Origin: Planctomycetota bacterium
GTDB lineage: Bacteria > Planctomycetota > Planctomycetia > Planctomycetales > Planctomycetaceae
Direction: 5' to 3'
NCBI GenBank assembly: GCA_003388505.1
Contig: QQVO01000064.1
Coordinates: forward strand, 62,001-126,000
Length of the DNA stretch: 64,000 bases
Part shown: one piece after another, positions 51,877 to 61,170 of the stretch
Numbering within the stretch: the first letter of the stretch is position 1
Layout: every line of letters begins with the position of its first letter
Translations under genes and position numbers: made by a program
Notes under the pieces: model-generated
What the model was told of the DNA's origin: nothing
Seen by the model: the letters and a program-made list of their open reading frames with translations, nothing else
Databases searched by the model: none

Positions 51877-53256
51877 CTACAGGACGTCGAACTCGCGGTC
51901 CTTGAAGATGCCGGGAAGCGGAATCGGGTACTTCCCGTCGCTGTCCGCCTGAATCGGGGCGGGACCGTCCATCGTCAACTGGTCGACGGTCGGTGCGAAT
52001 TCGTGGTCGCAGTTGAGCATCTGGTCGTAGGTGATGATCTGGCCGGTGTGCGCGGCCATGCGGCCCATTGCGGTGACGAGGCTGGCTTTTGCGCCGCGGA
52101 CCGCTTCGTTGTAGGGCCGGTCTTCGCGAATCGCAATGAACAGGTGGTCCCACTCGAGTTCGTAGGGGTTGGGCTCGGGTTTGCCCCATTCCCAGGCGAG
52201 ATCCTGCTTGTCGAATTTCTGGCCGGTGTAGATTCGCGGGCGGGCGGGGGTGTGGCCGTACTCGGAGACGACCGCCGAACCCTTCGTCCCGTGGACGTAC
52301 GTGGCGAACTCCTGGTGGCAGCCGACCATGTTGCGGCCGTAGAGATACATCTTCGACCCGTCGGCGAAGGTGTATTCGACGGTGTAGTTGTCGAAGTTCT
52401 GGTCGATGTAGTCGCCCCGGTAATGTCGGCCTCCGGAGGCCTGGGCCTGGACGGGCCAGTCGTTCTTCATCCAGCAGCACTCATCGATGTTGTGAATGAA
52501 GAAGTCGCTGTAGCAGCCTCCGCTGGCCCAGAGGAAGGAGTGGAACCGCTGGATCTGGTACATGAGTTCGCTGATGCCTTCCGGCTTCGGTTCCGAGAAG
52601 GCCGAGCCGACGGGGCCCTGCATCCGATAGGCCCGCATCAGCACCAGATCGCCGATTTCTCCGGCCTGGATGCGATCGAAGAGTTCGCCCCTGGCGTCGC
52701 AATGACGGCACATGAGCCCGACCCCGACCTTGAGATTTTTGGCGTCCGCCTGTTCGGAGAGTTCGAGGATCTTGCGGGTGCTGGGACCGTCGACGGTGAC
52801 CGGCTTCTCCATGAAGACGTTGAGGCCCTTGTCGATGGCGTACTTGAAGTGAACCCAGCGGAAGGCGGGCGGGGTGGTGAGGATGACGACGTCGCCGGGA
52901 TTGAGGCAGTCCATGGCCTTCTGGTAGGCGTCGAAGCCGATGAACTTGCGTTCCTCGGGGACGTCGACCTGCTGTTCGAACTGGCTGTTGACGGAGGCGA
53001 AGCTGCCGCTGAGCCGGTCGGGGAAGACGTCGGCCATGGCGACGAGTCTGGTCGGTCCCTGTTGCCGCGAGAGGGCGTCGCGAATGGCGCCGCTGCCGCG
53101 TCCACCGCAGCCGACAAGTGCGATCTGGATGGTTTCGTCACCGGCGGCGTGGGCCCTGGGGAGGGCTGCACTCGCCAGCGCCCCTGCGGCGGCGAGGCGG
53201 GTGGAGGTGCCAAGCATGTCGCGTCGGGAGAGGCCGTTTTTTGTTGGGTTTGTCAT
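51877..53256 (-). CDS. Tat-exported Gfo/Idh/MocA family oxidoreductase
   Basis: A 459-residue periplasmic dehydrogenase. The start ATG at 53256 is followed by a twin-arginine signal, GLSRRDMLGTSTRLAAAGAL. The Rossmann domain follows (TIQIALVGCGGRGSGAIRDA) with VVILTTPPAFRWVHFKYAI and the EKPVTVDGP motif carrying the catalytic Lys, then the C-terminal domain with RFHSFLWASGGCYSDFFIHN and DECCWMKNDWP. Planctomycete genomes have many such secreted copies, thought to process sugars after a sulphatase or lyase. It sits 217 bp beyond the stop of the PVC heme protein on the same strand, in a catabolic neighbourhood. Confidence 0.9.
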   Translation of the reverse strand: MTNPTKNGLSRRDMLGTSTRLAAAGALASAALPRAHAAGDETIQIALVGCGGRGSGAIRDALSRQQGPTRLVAMADVFPDRLSGSFASVNSQFEQQVDVPEERKFIGFDAYQKAMDCLNPGDVVILTTPPAFRWVHFKYAIDKGLNVFMEKPVTVDGPSTRKILELSEQADAKNLKVGVGLMCRHCDARGELFDRIQAGEIGDLVLMRAYRMQGPVGSAFSEPKPEGISELMYQIQRFHSFLWASGGCYSDFFIHNIDECCWMKNDWPVQAQASGGRHYRGDYIDQNFDNYTVEYTFADGSKMYLYGRNMVGCHQEFATYVHGTKGSAVVSEYGHTPARPRIYTGQKFDKQDLAWEWGKPEPNPYELEWDHLFIAIREDRPYNEAVRGAKASLVTAMGRMAAHTGQIITYDQMLNCDHEFAPTVDQLTMDGPAPIQADSDGKYPIPLPGIFKDREFDVL

Positions 53257-53455
53257 GAATTGTCTCGCGCTAGCGGAAAGGATGATGGCGGTTGATTTGG
53301 ATCGGATCACCGGGGGGAAGTGGACGGCGCCCTGGCATGATTCCGGGCTCTTACTGTATCGCAAGGGTGGGGGAATGGCTAATGGTCGATGGCTGGGGCG
53401 GTTGGGTGAACGGCTGTGCGTTGCAGGATTTTCGCTTTTTTGTCGGGATGAATCC

Positions 53456-53472
53456 GGCCGGCAAAGCCGGCC
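53456..53472. repeat. short palindrome GGCCGGC/GCCGGCC
   Basis: GGCCGGC, AAA, GCCGGCC, directly next to the stop of the reverse-strand heme protein. On that strand it is followed by ATTCATCCCGACAAAAAAG, so it may double as a terminator. The sequence is a common planctomycete spacer palindrome. Confidence 0.5.
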
Positions 53473-56400
53473 CTACTCGATTGAATTCAGATATGCGAGC
53501 AGGTCGGCCATGGCCTGGTGGTCGAGTTGTTTTTCGAGGCCTTCGGGCATGAAAGAGAGGCCGGTGCTCTGGAGTTCTTCGATGTCGACTCGCAGGATGG
53601 TGTCGGTGGTGTTGTCGGGCTTGCGGATGGTGAGGCTGTTGGCTGATTCGGCCGTGATCATGCCGGTAAGAGTGCGGCCGCTTTCGAGCAGGATCACGTA
53701 GCTGTGGAATTGCGGTTTGACCTCGCGGTTGGGGTCGAGGATGTTGAGCATGACTGCCTCGAGGCCTCGGTCGCGGATCGCCTTGAGGTCGGCTCCGATC
53801 GATTCTCCGAAGCCTTCCAGCTTGTGGCAGGTGGCGCAGGTCTTGCGGAAGTGCGTGCGGCCGCGGTCGGCGTCGCCTTGCAGTTCGAGCGCCTGCTGGT
53901 AGGCGTCGACGATCTCCTGCCGCCGGGCGAGCGCCGTGCCGGCGAACAGTTCCCGGGCGCGGTCTCGGATGTCCTCATTGCGATGTTCCTTGAGGAGCGC
54001 GATGCGGGCCGGATCGAGATCGGCTGAGGCGATCGATTTATCCTCGACGGCGTCCAGAAAGGCGTTGATCCAGTCGGGACGGGCGAAGAGGGTTTCGATT
54101 GAGGTGGCTCGCAACTGGGGCGTTTGTGAAGGCCAGGATTCGAGGATGAGAGCAGGAACTCCCGGATTGTCGAACTGGGCGAGTGTTTCGAGTGCGGCGA
54201 GTTGCACCGGCTGCGGTTGCTGAGACTGCAAGAGTTCTTCAAAGAGGTCGTCGACTTTCTCGAAGTCGGCCGTGGCGAGAGTGCGAACGGCCGTCGCACG
54301 GGCTTCGGCGGCGAGTTCGGCGTCACCGGCCGCATCGCGGGCATCGCGAATCATCGCGGCCAGAATCTCCTGCGCCTTGCCGCCGGCGGCGCCGCTGAGG
54401 AGTTCACTGACGGCGGGTTGCTTGCTGACGACGTTCTTGACCAGTTCTTCGGCGAGCGGTTTGCCGTCAGGCTGGCTCGACAGTGCGTCGATCTGCCGGA
54501 TGAAGAGGGCGAGGTCGTCCTGCCGGTTCGCGGCGCCCAACTGAGTTGAGAGGATCTTGAGCAGAGATTTCACGTGAGCGGTCCGGCGGGCGTCCCTGTC
54601 CTGGAGCAGCAAGGCGAGGAACTCACCACGACGGTTGCCGATGGAACTGAGAACGGCGAGTTGCATCCACGGGTCGGCTCCGTCCCGGACGGCGATGCGG
54701 GCCAGTGCGGCGGTCGCCTGCTCGCCGTCAAACTCACCCAGAGTGAATGCGGCCTGATAACGGACGCGGAGGTCGGGGTCGTCGGCGAGGGGGAGGACCG
54801 CCTGGCGAATCGTCGGTTCGTTGGAGAAGGACTCGGCCAGCCGCAGGGCGTGTTGCCGCTCGCGGGGATCGTTGGACTGGAGGGCCGGCAGGATCATCGA
54901 GGGTTCGAGAGCCGAGAGTCCCTGCAGGGAGTAGAGGCCCATGACGCGGGCAAGCGGCGATTCGGATTCTTTCACGAGAGACCGCAGCGGCGCGACGGCT
55001 GCGCGGTCCTGTCGTTGGTAGATCAGTCGCGACGCCGTGTCGCGGTGCCAGGCGTTTTCGTGTTCGTAGAACGCGACGAGTTCGGCCGAGTCCAGATCGC
55101 CGAGGCGAGGGGGTGGTTCGAACTCGAAGCCGTCGGGAGCGATGCGGTAGATACGGCCCATGTCGGACCCGGCGGCGGGGTCCATGTGCTTGAGGATCGG
55201 GGGCGCGAGGAAGGCGGCGCCTTCGATCAACTGGCGATACATGTCGATGAGGTAGAGGGTGCCGTCCGGGGCGTTGGCGAACTGGACCGGGCGAGTCCAG
55301 TTGTCGGTTGTCGCCAGGAATTCCTGTTTCGGGTCGGCGCGGTGGGCAGTGAGTCCGACGCCGTTGGGTTCCAAACGGGCGCGGTAGACGAGGTTGTTGG
55401 CGACTTCGCCGACGAAGAGCTGCCCTTTGTATTCGTCCGGCCAGGCGTCTCCGCGATAGACGGTGATGCCGGTGGCCCCGGTGAAGAATCCGGACGCTTT
55501 CCCGCCTTCGTCCGATCCGGGAATGAGGCCCTTGCTGCGCAGCCGCGTTCTGAGAATGCGCCACGGCTCGACCTCGCTGATCCGCATGAGTGTTGTGTAC
55601 TTGCCCTGGGGGGCGATGTTGATCGCGGCGGCGGGCGCTTCGAGATAGGGATTGCGTGCGATGTAGCGGCCGTCGTACATGAGCAGATGGACGGGCTCGC
55701 TGTTGCCGCAGACGAAGCCGTGGAGCGTCCAGTCGTCGAAGCTCATCCCGTGCTGGCCTCCGCCGCTGGCGGCCGTGAGCTGCATGGTGAGCGGATCGAG
55801 GAGCAGGTGCTGGCCTCGGGCGTTGATCGGATCGGGTGGGGCCTCGCCGGTTTCGCCGGCCGGGACGATTTCTCCGCCGTCGAGTCCGGTGGGGATGTGG
55901 AACCGGTTGTCGATCCGCCAGCGGAACGAGTTGAGCATGCCTTCGCCCGCCTTGTCCTGGCCGAAGCCGGTGAAGAGGGTCTCTCGCACATCGGCTTTTC
56001 CGTCGCCGTCGGTGTCTTTGCAGAAGAGGATGTCGGGGGCGACGCCGACGAGGATGCCGCCGTTCCAGCAGGCGACGGCGGTGGGATAGTTCAGGTCTTC
56101 AACGTAAACGGTCGCTTTGTCGAAGCGTCCGTCGTTGTCGGAGTCTTCGAGGAGTTTGACCGCGCCGGTTCCGTGCGGCTCCGGGCTGGCGTACTGGTTG
56201 TACTCGGGCAACTCAACGACGAATGCGCGGCCGTATTCATCGAAGTCCATCCCCATCGGGGAGCGGATCAGCGGTTCGCTGGCGACGAGTTCGGCATGGA
56301 AGCCGTCGATGAGCTGCATCGCCGCGAGTGACTCTTCGGGGGACATGGCGGGAATCGCCGGCAGTTCAGCGGAGTAGTCGTTCTCGGCGCTGTCGTCGTC

Positions 56401-56499
56401 CGGCTTGTCGTCGGCGGTGAGTTGCAGCGCCACGAACAGGACGGCGACGCATGTAAGGAACGGCCATTGGCTCGGTATTGATGACAATCTGTGCTTCAT
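53473..56499 (-). CDS. PVC-type heme-binding CxxCH protein (membrane-bound dehydrogenase-like)
   Basis: A 1008-residue secreted protein. MKHRLSSIPSQWPFLTCVAV then LFVALQLTADD is the signal. The N-terminal ~500 residues are a beta-propeller-like domain (MQLIDGFHAELVASEPLIRS, FDEYGRAFVVELPEYNQYAS, EDSDNDGRFDKATVYVEDL). Residues ~500-860 are helical HEAT-like repeats (LPLADDPDLRVRYQAAFTLG). The C-terminal domain has CATCH at ~888-892 (RKTCATCHKLEGFGESIGAD) and ends with a conserved Gly-rich strand region. Such proteins are numerous in Planctomycetota, Verrucomicrobiota and Lentisphaerota and are thought to pass electrons while oxidising sugars or alcohols outside the cell. It may serve the neighbouring oxidoreductase. 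Confidence 0.92.
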   Translation of the reverse strand: MKHRLSSIPSQWPFLTCVAVLFVALQLTADDKPDDDSAENDYSAELPAIPAMSPEESLAAMQLIDGFHAELVASEPLIRSPMGMDFDEYGRAFVVELPEYNQYASPEPHGTGAVKLLEDSDNDGRFDKATVYVEDLNYPTAVACWNGGILVGVAPDILFCKDTDGDGKADVRETLFTGFGQDKAGEGMLNSFRWRIDNRFHIPTGLDGGEIVPAGETGEAPPDPINARGQHLLLDPLTMQLTAASGGGQHGMSFDDWTLHGFVCGNSEPVHLLMYDGRYIARNPYLEAPAAAINIAPQGKYTTLMRISEVEPWRILRTRLRSKGLIPGSDEGGKASGFFTGATGITVYRGDAWPDEYKGQLFVGEVANNLVYRARLEPNGVGLTAHRADPKQEFLATTDNWTRPVQFANAPDGTLYLIDMYRQLIEGAAFLAPPILKHMDPAAGSDMGRIYRIAPDGFEFEPPPRLGDLDSAELVAFYEHENAWHRDTASRLIYQRQDRAAVAPLRSLVKESESPLARVMGLYSLQGLSALEPSMILPALQSNDPRERQHALRLAESFSNEPTIRQAVLPLADDPDLRVRYQAAFTLGEFDGEQATAALARIAVRDGADPWMQLAVLSSIGNRRGEFLALLLQDRDARRTAHVKSLLKILSTQLGAANRQDDLALFIRQIDALSSQPDGKPLAEELVKNVVSKQPAVSELLSGAAGGKAQEILAAMIRDARDAAGDAELAAEARATAVRTLATADFEKVDDLFEELLQSQQPQPVQLAALETLAQFDNPGVPALILESWPSQTPQLRATSIETLFARPDWINAFLDAVEDKSIASADLDPARIALLKEHRNEDIRDRARELFAGTALARRQEIVDAYQQALELQGDADRGRTHFRKTCATCHKLEGFGESIGADLKAIRDRGLEAVMLNILDPNREVKPQFHSYVILLESGRTLTGMITAESANSLTIRKPDNTTDTILRVDIEELQSTGLSFMPEGLEKQLDHQAMADLLAYLNSIE

Positions 56500-56768
56500 C
56501 GCAGGTTCAGTCAGGCTGTGCATGGTTTGGAGGCACTCGAACGATCCGAGTGAACGCAATGCGCAGTGTAGTCAGTGTCGCGGATCTGCTGCACGCCACT
56601 CGCTGATGCCTCTCGGCTTTGCCGTGCACGGCAGCGGCGAACACGGTGGATCTCGTTTGCCGTTGTCGCGCGCACTCTTCATAATGCGCACAGAGTGACC
56701 GTTAGCAGAGCGTGGACTGCGCCAAGCCGGTCGTCCGGGGATCATCTTACACTTCAAGGAGAGTCAAG

Positions 56769-57704
56769 ATGCCGACGTACAGTGACAATTCCGAGTCGAT
56801 CGGCCGTACGCCGCTGGTGAAGATCAACAGGCTGACGGAAGGTCTGAAGGCGACCGTTCTGGCGAAGATTGAGGGGCGCAATCCTGCGTACAGCGTGAAG
56901 TGCCGGATCGGTGCGGCGATGATCTGGGACGCGGAGAAGACGGGCAAGCTGAAGCCCGGCATGCACGTGGTGGAGCCGACCAGCGGCAACACGGGAATCG
57001 CTCTCGCCTTCGTGTGTGCAGCACGGGGTTATCCGCTCACGCTGACGATGCCGGATACGATGTCGGTGGAGCGGCGGATGATGCTCAAGGCGTTCGGGGC
57101 AAATCTGGTGCTGACCCCGGGGGCGGACGGCATGAAGGGGGCGATCAACAAGGCCGCGGAACTGGCTGAGAACCCCGAATACTACATGCCGCAGCAGTTC
57201 AAGAACCCGGCGAATCCCGAAATCCATTTCAAGACGACGGGGCCGGAGATCTGGGACGATACGGACGGCGGTGTGGACGTCTTCGTGGCCGGCGTGGGAA
57301 CGGGCGGCACCATCACCGGTGTGACGCGGTACATCAAGCAGGAGAAGGGGAAGGCGATCAAGTCGATCGCGGTCGAGCCGGCGGGCAGCCCGGTCCTTTC
57401 CGGCGGCAGTCCGGGCAAGCACAAAATTCAGGGAATCGGCGCGGGTTTCGTGCCGGACATTCTCGACATGTCGCTGGTTGATGAAGTGGTGCAGGTGACG
57501 GACGAAGAGGCGATGGAATTGGCGCCCCGCATCGCCAAAGAGGAGGGGATCATCTGTGGAATCAGTTGCGGGGCCAACATGGCGGCCGCGCTCAAAGTGG
57601 CCGTACGCCCTGAGAGTGAAGGCAAGACAATCGTTGTTGTGCTGCCCGACTCGGGTGAGCGATATCTGTCGACGCCGATGTTTGACTTCGCGCGGGACGA
57701 TTGA
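56769..57704 (+). CDS. cysK: cysteine synthase A
   Basis: A 311-residue PLP enzyme that makes cysteine from O-acetylserine and sulfide. Lys44 ([11 protein letters not shown]) is the PLP lysine, TSGNTG (71-76) is the asparagine/substrate loop, [14 protein letters not shown] is the phosphate loop and [12 protein letters not shown] the C-terminal one. The sequence tracks E. coli CysK closely in these regions. AAGGAG lies eight bases before ATG 56769, deciding the start. It precedes an efflux-adaptor gene on the same strand, separated by a terminator-like hairpin. Confidence 0.95.
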   Translation: MPTYSDNSESIGRTPLVKINRLTEGLKATVLAKIEGRNPAYSVKCRIGAAMIWDAEKTGKLKPGMHVVEPTSGNTGIALAFVCAARGYPLTLTMPDTMSVERRMMLKAFGANLVLTPGADGMKGAINKAAELAENPEYYMPQQFKNPANPEIHFKTTGPEIWDDTDGGVDVFVAGVGTGGTITGVTRYIKQEKGKAIKSIAVEPAGSPVLSGGSPGKHKIQGIGAGFVPDILDMSLVDEVVQVTDEEAMELAPRIAKEEGIICGISCGANMAAALKVAVRPESEGKTIVVVLPDSGERYLSTPMFDFARDD

Positions 57705-57733
57705 AATCGAACGCACGAGATGAAATGTCACAG

Positions 57734-57762
57734 CGCCCCGGTTCCAGTGCAGGACCGGGGCG
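57734..57762 (+). terminator. terminator-like hairpin after cysK
   Basis: CGCCCCGGT (57734-57742) with ACCGGGGCG (57754-57762), 11-nt loop, 29 bp past the stop. A weak T-containing tail follows. Confidence 0.6.
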
Positions 57763-57986
57763 TTGCATTGCGCCGACGTGGCGGCAGGTTTTCGACCTGT
57801 ACTACGGGGGTGTGGCGATGCTTCGTGTTGTTCGGCGTGGTGTGCAGGGATGCTATCGGGCCGGTCGCTGACTGTTTAGAATCGAGTGGATCGGTTTCGA
57901 GGCGAGCGACCGGCTGTTGCGGGGGTCGCCGCGATTCATACAGGGCAGGGGCAATGCGGCCCCGATCGCAAGGAGCAAGAGACGCC

Positions 57987-59441
57987 ATGCTGAGATTGTC
58001 TGTGTTGTGGTCGATGTTCGGTTTGTCCTGGTTGATTGCGGCCGCGCCCGTGGCTGCGCAGGAAGAGGACGAGGCGGCTCCTCCGACGCACACCATCGAG
58101 CCGGAGCCGTTCAAAGTTGAAGTCAGTCTGTCGGGGACGTTTGAAGCCGAGCAGATGAGCGAGGTGATTCTCAGGCCGGAAGTGTGGTCGAGTTTCGTCG
58201 TCGAAAAAGCGGTCCCGCAGGGGGCTCAGGTGAAGCAGGGGGATCCGATTCTCTGGTTCGAGACGGAGAAGATCGACGACGCGATCACGTCTGCGGAGTT
58301 TGCGCTGGAGTTGGGGGCGCTCAATCTGCAGCAGGCGGAACTGGAACTGGCGGGACTGGAGGCGTCGGTGCCGCTCGACCTGAAAGAGGCGGAACGGAGG
58401 AAACAGGCAGCCGAAGACGATTACGCGTATTTCGTGGAGATCGGCGCGAAGCGAAGCCGTGAAGCGATTGAGAACTCCCTGAAGGCGTCTGAATACAGCC
58501 TGGAATACGCGCTGGAAGAACTGAACCAGTTGGAGCAGATGTACAAAGAGGACGATCTGACGGAGGAGACCGAAGAGATCATCCTGAAGCGGGCGCGGCG
58601 CGATGCGGAGCAGACGGAGTTCTTTACCGAAGGGGCGCGGCTGCGTTACGAGCGGCAAATCAAGGAGGAGTTGCCGCGCGAAGAGGAGCGGCAGAAGGAC
58701 GCTCTGGAGCGGGCGACGATTGCGTACGCCCGCGCCAAAGAGACATTGCCGCGCTCGCTGGAGGAGAAGCGGATCGAACTCGAGAAACTGCGTCATGCGC
58801 GGCAGGAGGCGGAGGAGAACTTCGAGCAACTCCAGGCGGATCGGGAACTGATGGTGGTCGAGGCGCCTGCGGACGGCATCGTGTACTACGGACACTGCGA
58901 CCGGGGAAGCTGGCCGGTCAGTGCGACCATTGCGAAGCAGTTGAGGACGGGCGGTTCGGTCTCCGCGAACCAGGTGGTGATGACGATCGTGACGCCCGGC
59001 CCGGCGTTCGTGCGGGTGAATATCCCTGAAGCACAATTGCGGCATGTTCAGCCGGGTGCGACGGGCGTGGTTGTGCCGACCGCGTTCCCCGATGTGCGAC
59101 TGCCGGCGGTGGTGAAGGATGTGGAATCGATTCCGATCAGCGACGGAACATTCGACGGCCGGATCGAATTCGAGATGGACCGGGGCGATGTGCAACTCGT
59201 GCCCGGCATGAACTGCACGGTTCGAATTACCGTGGTCAACAAGCCGGATGCACTCACAGCGCCGAAAACTGCGGTCTTTACCGAGGAACTGGACGATTCG
59301 CAGAAGTATGTGTACGTGGCTGTGGAGGAGGGCGAACCGGAGAAACGATCGGTGGCGGTCGGGGAGACGAGCGGAGAGGAGGTCGAGATTCTGTCCGGTC
59401 TTGAGGCGGGAGAGAAGATTCTGCTGAAGAAACCGGAGTGA
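57987..59441 (+). CDS. HlyD-family membrane fusion (periplasmic adaptor) protein
   Basis: A 484-residue exported protein. AAGGAG precedes ATG 57987 (an in-frame ATG at 57954 adds 11 residues). The signal LRLSVLWSMFGLSWLIAAAP ends near VAAQE. A biotinyl-lipoyl half domain (PEVWSSFVVEKAVPQGAQVK), a very long coiled coil (~110-290; KEAERRKQAAEDDYAYFVEI, ALEELNQLEQMYKEDDLT), then PADGIVYYGHCDRGSWPVSA, and a beta-barrel and membrane-proximal domain (GATGVVVPTAFPDVRLPAVV, AVAVGETSGEEVEI-like). The extended coiled coil is longer than in typical RND adaptors. No RND, ABC or TolC partner is next door, so the transport system is unknown. Confidence 0.85.
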   Translation: MLRLSVLWSMFGLSWLIAAAPVAAQEEDEAAPPTHTIEPEPFKVEVSLSGTFEAEQMSEVILRPEVWSSFVVEKAVPQGAQVKQGDPILWFETEKIDDAITSAEFALELGALNLQQAELELAGLEASVPLDLKEAERRKQAAEDDYAYFVEIGAKRSREAIENSLKASEYSLEYALEELNQLEQMYKEDDLTEETEEIILKRARRDAEQTEFFTEGARLRYERQIKEELPREEERQKDALERATIAYARAKETLPRSLEEKRIELEKLRHARQEAEENFEQLQADRELMVVEAPADGIVYYGHCDRGSWPVSATIAKQLRTGGSVSANQVVMTIVTPGPAFVRVNIPEAQLRHVQPGATGVVVPTAFPDVRLPAVVKDVESIPISDGTFDGRIEFEMDRGDVQLVPGMNCTVRITVVNKPDALTAPKTAVFTEELDDSQKYVYVAVEEGEPEKRSVAVGETSGEEVEILSGLEAGEKILLKKPE

Positions 59442-59687
59442 CCTCCACAACAGGGAAGAAAGTGACGGCTGGATGGCACAGAAGGAAACGAAGCGAACCA
59501 AGGAGTCAATTCGAGAAACTTCGACGAGCCGATGGCCGGAGACGGCGGTGAGACGGCTACGACAGGCGTAAAGTGATGCCAAAGCGAGACCAACTCTCCG
59601 CTTCCATTGAATCCCCTTTTCCTTGTTTTTCGTGGTCGTTCCGTTTTTTGTTGCCTCTGTTCCCTGCTGTGATCCCCAAGCCGCGTC

Positions 59688-60914
59688 ATGAGATTCTTTG
59701 CACTCCCAGAATTGGATCGAACGTTGATTGAATCGTTCGCGCGTTGTCTTGCTGCTTGCCTGTTTTTGCTTGCCGTGTCGACGGTGCGAGGCGAGGACGG
59801 TCCGGATGTCGAAGGAGTACAGCGGGAGTGGCCTCGGCTTGACCCGATCGAAGCGCCGTCGGGCGCCGAGATTGAAGAGGCGATCGACGACGGCATCGGG
59901 TATCTCCTGGCGGATCAGAACGAGAACGGATCGTGGGGATCGGCGACGCGCACGAAGGGCCTGAACATCTACGCGCCGATCCCCGGCGCGCATCATGCGT
60001 TCCGAGCGGCGGTCACGGCGATGTGCATCTCGGCGCTGATCGAGACCGGCAGCGACCGGGAGGACGTGGTCGGCGCGCTTGAGCCGGCGGAAGAATGGCT
60101 GATGGAGAACCTGCCCCGCGTCCGCCGGGCGACGGGAGACGCGATGTACAACGTCTGGACGCACTGCTATGCGATTCAGGCCCTGGTGCGGATGGATCAA
60201 CGCGTGCCGGATGACAAGACGCGGCGGGAACGGATTCGCGAACTGATTGAATTGCAGTTCGACATGCTGACGCGGTACGCATCGGTTGACGGCGGCTGGG
60301 GCTACTATGACTTCCGGTACGAGACGAAGCAGCCGTCGAGCAGTTCGATCAGTTTCGTCAACGCTGCCGTGCTGGTCGCCTTTCGGGAGGCGGCGGATGC
60401 GGGGTTTGAGCCGCCGCAGAAGGTCGTCGACAAGGCGATCGCGGCGACGTTGCGGCAGCGGTTGCCCGATTTCAGTTATCTGTACGGCGAATATCTGAAG
60501 GACAGCCCGAGGATGGGGGTCAACCGTCCGGGGGGAAGCCTGGGGCGGTCGCAGGCGTGCAATGTCGCGCTGAGACTGTGGGGGGATGAGAAGGTGACCG
60601 ACGACGTGCTGCGGCGATGGCTGGACCGGCTGTTCGCCCGCAACGGGTGGCTCGACATCGGCCGGAAACGCCCCATTCCGCACGAAGCATGGATGCAGGT
60701 GGCCGGATACTTCTACTACTTCGGCCATTACTATGCGGCCTACTGCATTGAGCAATTGCCGGAGGAGGATCGGCCGGAGTACCAGGCGCATCTGGCGCGG
60801 CTGATGCTGGACCGGCAGGAGAAGGACGGATCGTGGTGGGACTACCCGCTTTACGATTACCACAAGCCTTATGGCACGTCTTTCGTGCTGATGACGCTCG
60901 CCCGCTGCCGGTGA
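59688..60914 (+). CDS. secreted squalene-cyclase-like (prenyltransferase-repeat) protein
   Basis: A 408-residue protein starting MRFFALPELDRTLIESF with a hydrophobic stretch FARCLAACLFLLAVSTVRG that reads as a signal peptide. The body is helical pairs with the QW-like motif QNENGSWGSATRTKGLNIY and DRQEKDGSWWDYPLYDYHK, the GSW/DGSW turns of the alpha/alpha-toroid fold, plus GGWGYYDFRYETKQP. Planctomycetes carry many members with a toroid fold and no cyclase chemistry; the catalytic DxDD of squalene-hopene cyclase is not visible, so function is unknown. It starts 246 bp after the adaptor gene. Confidence 0.8.
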   Translation: MRFFALPELDRTLIESFARCLAACLFLLAVSTVRGEDGPDVEGVQREWPRLDPIEAPSGAEIEEAIDDGIGYLLADQNENGSWGSATRTKGLNIYAPIPGAHHAFRAAVTAMCISALIETGSDREDVVGALEPAEEWLMENLPRVRRATGDAMYNVWTHCYAIQALVRMDQRVPDDKTRRERIRELIELQFDMLTRYASVDGGWGYYDFRYETKQPSSSSISFVNAAVLVAFREAADAGFEPPQKVVDKAIAATLRQRLPDFSYLYGEYLKDSPRMGVNRPGGSLGRSQACNVALRLWGDEKVTDDVLRRWLDRLFARNGWLDIGRKRPIPHEAWMQVAGYFYYFGHYYAAYCIEQLPEEDRPEYQAHLARLMLDRQEKDGSWWDYPLYDYHKPYGTSFVLMTLARCR

Positions 60915-61170
60915 TTGCCTCGCAGCGGAGCGGCCGGCGTGAGCCGGAGGCGGGGTAAGTCGTGGTAAACTGACGCGCCGTGCCGCGTCTAACCGAGAGC
61001 CGGGAATTGCGGGGGAGAACCTCCCCGGCCGTGTCGACGACGCTGCTTCTCAGGCCTGTCGAGGCGGCGGTTTGAGGACGCAACTGGTTCGCATTGGCCG
61101 CAGGAAACAGGAAAGAAGTGATCGATTGGCAACAGCCGCCCGACGGCGGCCTGGAGCGTCTGGGAGACCC

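Noticed and set aside
54574-56331. A 585-codon open frame on the + strand over the PVC heme protein
   Set aside because: Antisense shadow in a high-GC gene; Val/Gly/Glu-rich with no motif, while the opposite strand has the heme site and signal peptide.
57936-60863. A 975-codon open frame on the reverse strand over the adaptor and toroid genes
   Set aside because: It is antisense to two well-supported genes and has Arg/His/Pro/Leu-heavy composition typical of high-GC third-codon shadows; no domain is visible.
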